A stretch of 64,000 bases of DNA, from assembly GCA_964036195.1 (NCBI GenBank), contig OZ038458.1, positions 5,332,001 through 5,396,000 on the forward strand, in the 5' to 3' direction. Origin of the DNA: Sphaerolaimus hirsutus (Eukaryota > Nematoda > Chromadorea > Monhysterida > Sphaerolaimidae). The position numbers and the translations under genes are program-made. This document shows, piece by piece, positions 55,401-64,000 of the stretch (positions within the stretch are counted from its first letter, which is position 1; every line of letters begins with the position of its first letter). Below the pieces are notes generated by a model, which ran no database searches, was not told the DNA's origin, and saw only the letters and a list, made by a program, of their open reading frames with translations.

Positions 55401-57823
55401 TATGTACGTACGCGGCTTACCAATCGAGACAGTCGGGTTAAAAACCGATATACTTTGGCTTACCAATCGAATGAAAAATAAAATTTGCATGCGGCTTACC
55501 AATCGAGATACATTGGCTTACCCATCGACATACTTTGGCTTACCAATCGAGAGCTTACCAATCGGGAAGGTTAAAAATCGGGATTCCCTCCCCCCCACAC
55601 CTAAGTAATAGAAGCAAACATGACGCGGGAAACGCAGTACGTTTAAAAACGTTACTGCGTGCGAGTGGTTTCTGTTCTGTCGCTTCTGTTGTTAAAAAAT
55701 GTCCAGTCGTTGTTGTATCTAATTGACGCAGCTGTTGCAATTACATCATAATTATGCAGCTGGAATCGATATACATACCAAACTATGTATATCGATGTCT
55801 ATAATGGAATTGAAATGCCTTACCAAATAATACAGTACCATGCTCGAATTGAGTGCCATGTTTGAATTGAGTGCCACTGTAAGGACGTTGTGAAAAAATA
55901 CAGTGCCCGGGGTTAAAAACAAGCCAATACGGTATCTAGTAAAAGTAAATACGTTTTAACAACTATGGATGCAAGGTCGTGGTGCCACTTTAGTAACGAT
56001 GACAAACCTTCTGGAAAAAAGTGTTTTTAGTGGGGGTTTTCAAGCCGAATTTTCAGATATTCTGAAAAAAGTTTTCGAATTTTCGATTTTTTTTGCACCG
56101 AATTATTACATTTTCATATTGTCCTAATGAATTCCAGAATGAATAATTATCAATAATTCATTAATAACGTTTTTAACTGAAATTTTATTATTTAATCGGC
56201 ACGAAAATATTGGACATCCTACTCAAGACCGAGCGTTTATCATTATCACTAATATCGATCACACAATTTTCAAGCACCCCCCAAAAAGACCCCCCTCACC
56301 AATAAACACCGCGTCTCCCACATTAGCGCACTGCAACACCGAATCCTGGCCGATCCACACATGGGCACCAATGTGCAGCGGCAGAAAAGCCCAGCCCTGG
56401 GGGCAGTCCCACACCGTGTAAAATGTCAAATGTCATGCAAAGTGTCAAAAGTCATGTAAAATGCCCTGCAAAATGGCAACTCGGTTGCCACTTATAATGA
56501 TATCCCATGATTCTACAGCCATTCTATGGCTATATTTAACATCACAAAGTACTGCCACTTCTCTGACATACCTATAAATATATGTAAGACTCATGCCGAT
56601 AACTCGGTTGCCATTTTGCAGGGCATTTTACATGACCTTCGACACGTTGCATGATATTAGACATTTTGCAGGGCATTTTCCATGACTTTTGACACTTTGC
56701 ATGACACTTGCCATTTGACACGGTCTGGAACTGGCACCTGCGCGGTGCGTCGGGCCGCCGGGCGCAGGGCTGCCCTTTCATGTACAACGCAGTGGGCGCC
56801 TAGGCGAATGCGACCTAGGTCGCCGCGTAGGATTACCCCAGAGTGGACTATCACCTGGGGTTGTGAAAGGGGTTTTGTGGATTTGGAGAACTGCGGGGGT
56901 TCGGATGGATGGTAAATAAATCGCTAGGGATGGATACCAAATGAAAAAAGATCATTATGACTCAATAGGATGAACAAATGGAAGCTTTTACACTAAAAAT
57001 GCCTTAAAACCAATGATAACAACCACCAATGGTAATGGGTATGTGCAATTGCGCGCTAGTGTGTAGCCTAAATTTTTTGGCCAAGGATTTAAAAAAACGG
57101 TTTCAATGGTCAGTTTTTTTAAAAGATAAAACGTTTTAAAAAAATAAAAACCGTTTGGAAAAACCTCCCGGTCATCAGTAATGGCACTGCACAATTACGC
57201 ATGTAAACCCATCCCGCATGTTGATCCGGAACACATTTAATCATACCCGGCATGCTGAAATTGGGCTATAAAACACCTGACCTAGTGATTTTGAAGGTGA
57301 AAAGCTATAAGAAGTATGAAAATTAGCGATTTTAGGTGAAAATTACAGTAAAATTGCTCAAGATAGCTAGAAATTTGCGGGGGGGGGGGGGTGTTCAGGG
57401 GAAAGTAGCCAGAAAAAATTGCCCCAGGGATAGATAGATAGCTGGGCGGTTTGGGGTGGAGTTCACCGTCCCCCTTTATTACCCCTGCGAGTATAATGTG
57501 CCTATAATGGGTCTAGATGCGTGATGGGTTTAGATGCGGAATAGGCTTGACCCATCAGTAATAAGCCAAAAGTAGCTGAAATGGGTTCGTTTTTAAGGTT
57601 TAAATTGGGAAAAACGTATGAGCGAAAATACGGGCGAATCCCAAACTTCGTCCACTAGTACAATCACGACAAGAAACAAACACACCAAAAACAATACAAA
57701 AATAACCTTTCCATTTAGAACGATCTGCTGCGACCCGTTGAGCGATGTGAGCCGAGCGATTTTGTTTCCATTCGCAGTTTCAATGAAATCTTTCTTGTCA
57801 TAGGTGTCGCCTTGCATTTCCAT
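52478..57823 (-). CDS. DCTN5: Dynactin subunit 5 (p25), complete, 5 exons
   Basis: p25 is a left-handed beta-helix subunit of the dynactin pointed-end complex, which links dynein to cargo membranes. Exons in transcript order: 57707-57823, 56738-56854, 56300-56396, 52999-53118, 52478-52569; 543 coding bases including the stop, 180 aa (human 182). Exon 1 reads DFIETANGNKIARLTSLNGS then QQIVLNGK; exon 2 VILRGDLGRIRLGAHCVVHE; exon 3 GWAFLPLHIGAHVWIGQDSV; exon 4 DRCVLGPRVVVKDCVTIMPD and VLPPFALVSGNPG; exon 5 ELMKDATESYYRKFVPSS then stop. All follow the family alignment, including the hexapeptide-repeat spacing and the C-terminal SYY-KF. Intron 2 is exactly one copy of the introner-like family. Intron 3 (53119-56299) contains a multi-level transposon nest. 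The start is the first ATG of exon 1, matching family length. Confidence 0.95.
54018..55015. mobile_element. TATCCAGGATTTT...CTGGATACGGCCCTG family (copy 2) with internal insertion
   Basis: GGGACGTGTCCAGGATTTTTGAGC...CCCCCCTGGATACGGCCCTG. Same order as 2710-3152 except for an insertion at 54231-54784. Confidence 0.8.
54231..54784. mobile_element. CAGGGATGGGCATCTTCAG inverted-repeat element, TA target duplication
   Basis: Left CAGGGATGGGCATCTTCAGTTACCGC; right GCGGTAACTGAAGATGCCCACCCCTG. The empty site at 2920-2932 reads AAATATACATAC; here it reads AAATATA, element, TACATAC, so TA is duplicated. Arms of about 200 bp include GCTATCACAATGAAATTTTAACAC. No ORF of note. Confidence 0.88.
55058..55252. 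mobile_element. ATACTCGGCGGAC fold-back family (copy 2)
   Basis: TATACTCGGCAGACATCACACTTAGTATG...CATACTAAGTGTGCAGTCTGCTGAGTATA, ~90-bp arms. Confidence 0.8.
56397..56737 (-). mobile_element. Introner element constituting the whole of DCTN5 intron 2
   Basis: Gene-strand sequence begins GTGCCAGTTCCAGACCGTG directly after exon 2 (GCACCGCGCAG) and ends CACGGTGTGGGACTGCCCCCAG directly before exon 3 (GGCTGGGCTTTT). The 5' and 3' ends are reverse complements over about 20 bp and supply the GT and AG. Phase 0. Inside are paired modules (TTTGCAGGGCATTTTCCATG, TGCAAAGTGTCAAAAGTCAT) around a ~110-bp AT-rich centre. The CAG before the element and the CAG closing it look like a short target duplication. 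Confidence 0.92.
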
Positions 57824-58527
57824 ATTGACGCACCTCAGTAAATAGTGTGAAAAATCGAAGATTTTCGAGTTTTTATTGTTTATTTTTTTATTAGTAAAGC
57901 GTGATATTCACGTTAGATTAAAGTACTGAGTTCACGTTGAAAAAAGAACGATTTTAATACGTCGTTCAAATTATTTTTACTCAAATTTTTTAAAGCGACT
58001 GAAAAGTGAAATTGTTGCTTGCAAGCAAACACGGGTTGAGAAAAATGCATCGAATCACAGCATGTTAGGCTCGGTGCGAGCAAAAGATCGCAAGATGAAA
58101 AAAAAACAATTTGAAAATACTTTTTTGCACATAGACAATCACAAAAACATGATACTCAAGGCAACTTAACCAAGGAAAATGTATCCGATGAAAAGGAAGG
58201 GTTAAAACGAGAGTGGGTTCCCGAAATCGGGAACATGACAGAATAACAAAAATGTTTTTTTTTATGGACCACATATCCCGTTTTGCGTGATCCGGGGTTG
58301 TATTGCGCCCCGATAAATGTGAACTTAGTTCGTGGGCTTTGTTCAGAACTTTCAACAGAATCCTCAAACCGTATTATTCGGGTATTAAATCACGATCGAA
58401 AAACATTATCTCAATAAATCATATTCTAAATACCAATACCGCCCTGATCCGAAAACCCGGCCCGCTACAACCCCAATTAAAAGCCAACAAGCTGCACACA
58501 AAAAGTTACAAGACACAAAAAACATGT

Positions 58528-61814
<3,287 letters not shown>

Positions 61815-62693
61815 GGCTTTGTGGATACAAAAATGAGGGTGACTGTTCACTGGAGTGACTCAGATTTTTGGAATTTTTCGTTTTAAAATTAAGGTAATAT
61901 TTAGGTGCCATACCCATACGATAAGTTGGCAGACGGCCAAAAATTTCGACATTCCTATGAGTATAAAAAAATAAGTTGAAAAGAAGTAAATGACCATGCT
62001 TATAGACAAAAATAGCGATTTTGACGTAAAAATTGGCAAAATGGACCAAGTTTGAGCCATTTTGAGCAGAGGTTGCGCATTAGCGCTCAAAATACAACAC
62101 GCAACAAATTCAACCTGGACGTGGGCCATCTTTCCATAAATGACACGATCCGAAAAAGAACGGTATTGTGCTGGCAGAGGGAGTTTGTGGTGAAATGTAT
62201 TGGGTTGAGAAAAGAATCGTTACAAAACAAAAATGTGTTACCAGTTATGCTAACATCTATCTAATTGCGATGAATGTGGAATTGAAATTGAATGTGAAGG
62301 TACCTTAATAATAGACGATTTGATGTGTGTATCCAAATCTGTTTACTTTTCGCACGTAGATTTCTGCGTTCAGAACTTATGTTCAGTTAGATTTTATATC
62401 CCAAATCATATAAGGTCACGCAAATTAAATCGACGAGCGTTTAGACATTTCCATGAAATTTTCAATATTCAAATATTCTCGACCGTATTCAACACAATTC
62501 AACATCAACAATCTCAAATCCGAAATCCTCAAAACATAAACACCCCTTCACTAATCACCTACAATACACACATAAATAAAAAACTTCCCGGAATTCATTG
62601 AAATCCCCTCAGCGCATCCCCTTATCACCCGCCATTATCCTCCCAGGACCGGTTCCACTTGCCGCGCGTCCAAAATCCCGCAGCGCAGCGACA
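61815..62693. promoter_or_regulatory. Shared divergent upstream region of Actr3 and COX4
   Basis: About 880 bp between the two start codons on opposite strands, a bidirectional-promoter arrangement. No exact core promoter can be named. The 62640-62693 stretch just before the COX4 ATG is GC-rich (CGCAGCGCAGCGACA) and probably 5' UTR; the remainder is AT-rich. Confidence 0.4.
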
Positions 62694-63248
62694 ATGAGTT
62701 TGTGCCGCGCGGCGCTTATCCGCTGTGCCGCCGTGCAGTCGCAGCAGCGTTTGTTGCACGCGTCCAGTAGACAAACGGCCGCGGTCGGAGACATTTGGTA
62801 CGGACCTGAGAGGGTCGCCGGCAGGGAGGTTGTTGGATATGGGTGGAATGGCGATATGGTTTGTGGGGTTGTTGTTTTTTGGGGAGTTTTGTGGGTGAGA
62901 ATGATTTGCTTGGGCGTGGAGTGAGATGCTTGGAAAACTTTTAATAAATTGTACGTGCTGATTATTGGCACAGTGCCAATTACTGGCATTCGCCTTTGCG
63001 TCGGTAACCAGAAACAAATCACAGTTTGATACGACACGACACCCCATTTCAAAATCCCAACACAAAATCGCTCCTCAAATTATTCACTCACATTCACAAC
63101 TCCCCCAACTTTCGCCAGAACTACGGCGACCGCCTAGACTACTGGTACCCGGCGGTGCGCTTCAAGAAGCCCGACGCCACCTACAACAAGCTGCACGATA
63201 AGGAGATGGGCGACTGGAAGAACCTCAGCGTGGAGGACAAGAAACTTT
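62694..63248 (+). CDS. COX4: Cytochrome c oxidase subunit 4, first two coding exons (partial)
   Basis: COX4 is a nuclear-encoded subunit of mitochondrial complex IV in the inner membrane. Exon 1, 62694-62858, encodes an Arg/Ala/Ser-rich presequence without acidic residues (MSLCRAALIRCAAVQSQQRL) followed by GREVVGYGWNG. Exon 2, 63119-63248, encodes NYGDRLDYWYPAVRFKKPDA and then KEMGDWKNLSVEDKKL. Both match arthropod COX4 (VGFGWNG..., D-YPLPAVRF, W-LT--EKK). Junction phase 0; exon 2 ends in phase 1 at the GTGGGT donor. The membrane span and C-terminus were not found before 64000 and should lie to the right. The start is the first ATG with a targeting-like N-terminus. Confidence 0.88.
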
Positions 63249-64000
63249 GTGGGTGGTTTTGTGTTTGGTTACTTTTTGGACCATTTTTGTGTGATTTGGG
63301 ATTGATATTGTCAATGTTAGATAAATGTTGCTTGTATGGTAATTTGGCAACTCGTCAGGTGAGAACTGAAGCAACAGTCAAATATAAGTTGAGTGAGGAA
63401 TGGCGCGAAATTATTGATAAAAATAGCTCGAGATCTGTGGATGGCTGACAGATTATTATAATGGTTATTTGTAGGGATGGCAAGCGCTTTTTTTCAAGCG
63501 CTTTTTTTTTTAAAAACGCCGCTTTTTTTTAAAAAAAGCGCAAGGGTCCCAGCGCTTTTTTTAAAAAAAAAAGCGCTGGCAAAAATTTCAGTACTCATGC
63601 ACTAGGTATTTTGCAATTTTTTTGCGCGCAAGCGCATAATTTCACTTGCAAATTGCCATTGGTGGTTGTTTTCATTGGTTTTGTAGCATTTTAGTGGCAT
63701 TGCTTCTATTCCCGCATGGTAATAATAATAATAATCATGTAATAATAAGTTGAGGAGATATGTCAGTGTAGTAAATAATATCCAGCCAATGTGCTTCCAG
63801 TTTTCTACACTGTGAAACATCACTGTCATGTATTAGCCATCTTTTATAGCCAAATTTAAGCACTATTCCATGCCTAACTTTACTTGCAGTCGAGAAACAT
63901 TCAAAAACAGCGATATACATAATTAGTCAACATAAAATTTGAATTTTTTTTGGCAGAAATCAGCACTTATAATGCTATCAGATGATTACATATGGTTATA
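63249..64000. other. COX4 intron 2 (to window edge); repeat, no exon seen
   Basis: Contains a hairpin-rich GCGCTTTTTTT repeat at 63480-63600 (AAGCGCTTTTTTTT and AAAAAAAAAAGCGCTGG), resembling a GCGCC/GCGCT unit, then AT-rich DNA. The next COX4 exon was not found. Confidence 0.5.

Larger units (their letters stand above)
53456..55933. mobile_element. CCGTATTGGCTTGTTTT element, TA-flanked, containing further insertions
   Basis: Left end TA-CCGTATTGGCTTGTTTT; right end AAAACAAGCCAATACGG-TA. The subterminal repeats GAGTGCCATGCTTGAATT and the GGCTTACCAATCGAGA minisatellite (53600-53720, inverted at 55425-55570) are mirrored. It hosts the elements at 54018 and 55058. Confidence 0.8.
53340..55970. 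mobile_element. AGTTGTTAAAA-family element interrupted by a 2.5-kb insertion
   Basis: The left part ATACGTTTTCTGTACTCGCGTAC...GTATACGTATTTA and the right part TCTAGTAAAAGTAAATACGTTTTAACAACT are contiguous in the copy at 31190-31321. Here they are separated by the 53456-55933 element. Confidence 0.75.

Noticed and set aside
62609..63065. Minus-strand ORFs of 146-147 aa opposite COX4
   Set aside because: Antisense shadows of COX4 exon 1 and its intron; no independent support.

Overview
This is eukaryotic nuclear DNA, most likely from an arthropod or other ecdysozoan. It holds five conserved, intron-rich animal genes in a dense background of short inverted-repeat transposons. The lineage call rests mainly on an HR3/ROR-type nuclear receptor with arthropod-like DNA-binding residues. 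No species can be named from this sequence. Every gene model below was built by hand from protein similarity recalled from known families plus GT/AG (or GC/AG) boundaries and codon phase. All internal junctions are in phase except where stated.

Layout. 1-5865 (-): PIGN, a GPI ethanolamine-phosphate transferase, 13 exons, C-terminus off the left edge. 5866-19345: intergenic repeats with one small unrecognised membrane-protein ORF (8749-9057, +). 19346-50583 (+): Hr3 (Hr46/ROR orthologue), with at least two alternative 5' ends feeding a shared DNA-binding exon at 41602. Its 21.7-kb first intron is filled with mobile elements, including a rearranged BEL/Pao pol remnant and two large palindromes. 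52478-57823 (-): DCTN5 (dynactin p25), complete, 180 aa. 58528-61814 (-): Actr3/Arp3, complete, 417 aa. 62694 to the right edge (+): COX4, first two coding exons, divergent from Actr3.

The most interesting signal is a family of roughly 150-500 bp inverted-repeat elements whose ends read GTGCCACTCCCAGACC at one side and GGTCTGGGAGTGCCCCCAG at the other. In DCTN5 (56397-56737) and Actr3 (60720-60913) the element is the whole intron: its first bases are the GT donor and its last bases the AG acceptor, and the flanking exons join in phase. In PIGN (4922-5125) another copy splits the conserved ESRPGH motif, but its end reads GG instead of AG. About nine further copies lie in introns, flanks and intergenic DNA. 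This matches the behaviour of introners, transposons that create spliceosomal introns, caught with intronic and non-intronic copies of one family side by side.

Other repeat families recognised by recurring termini: CCGTATT...AATACGG elements with TA target duplications; GCGCC-rich hairpins bounded by TAGTGATG; CGGCGGAC-ended elements; AGTTGTTAAAA-ended elements; AGCATTGAAAAA-ended AT-rich elements; CACTAGTT-ended fold-backs; and a TATCCAGGATTTT/CTGGATACGGCCCTG family. A four-level nest of these sits in DCTN5 intron 3 and yields clean empty-site comparisons. I found no tRNA, rRNA or CRISPR array. The genes have no evident functional link; this is an ordinary stretch of housekeeping genes around one ecdysone-pathway receptor.
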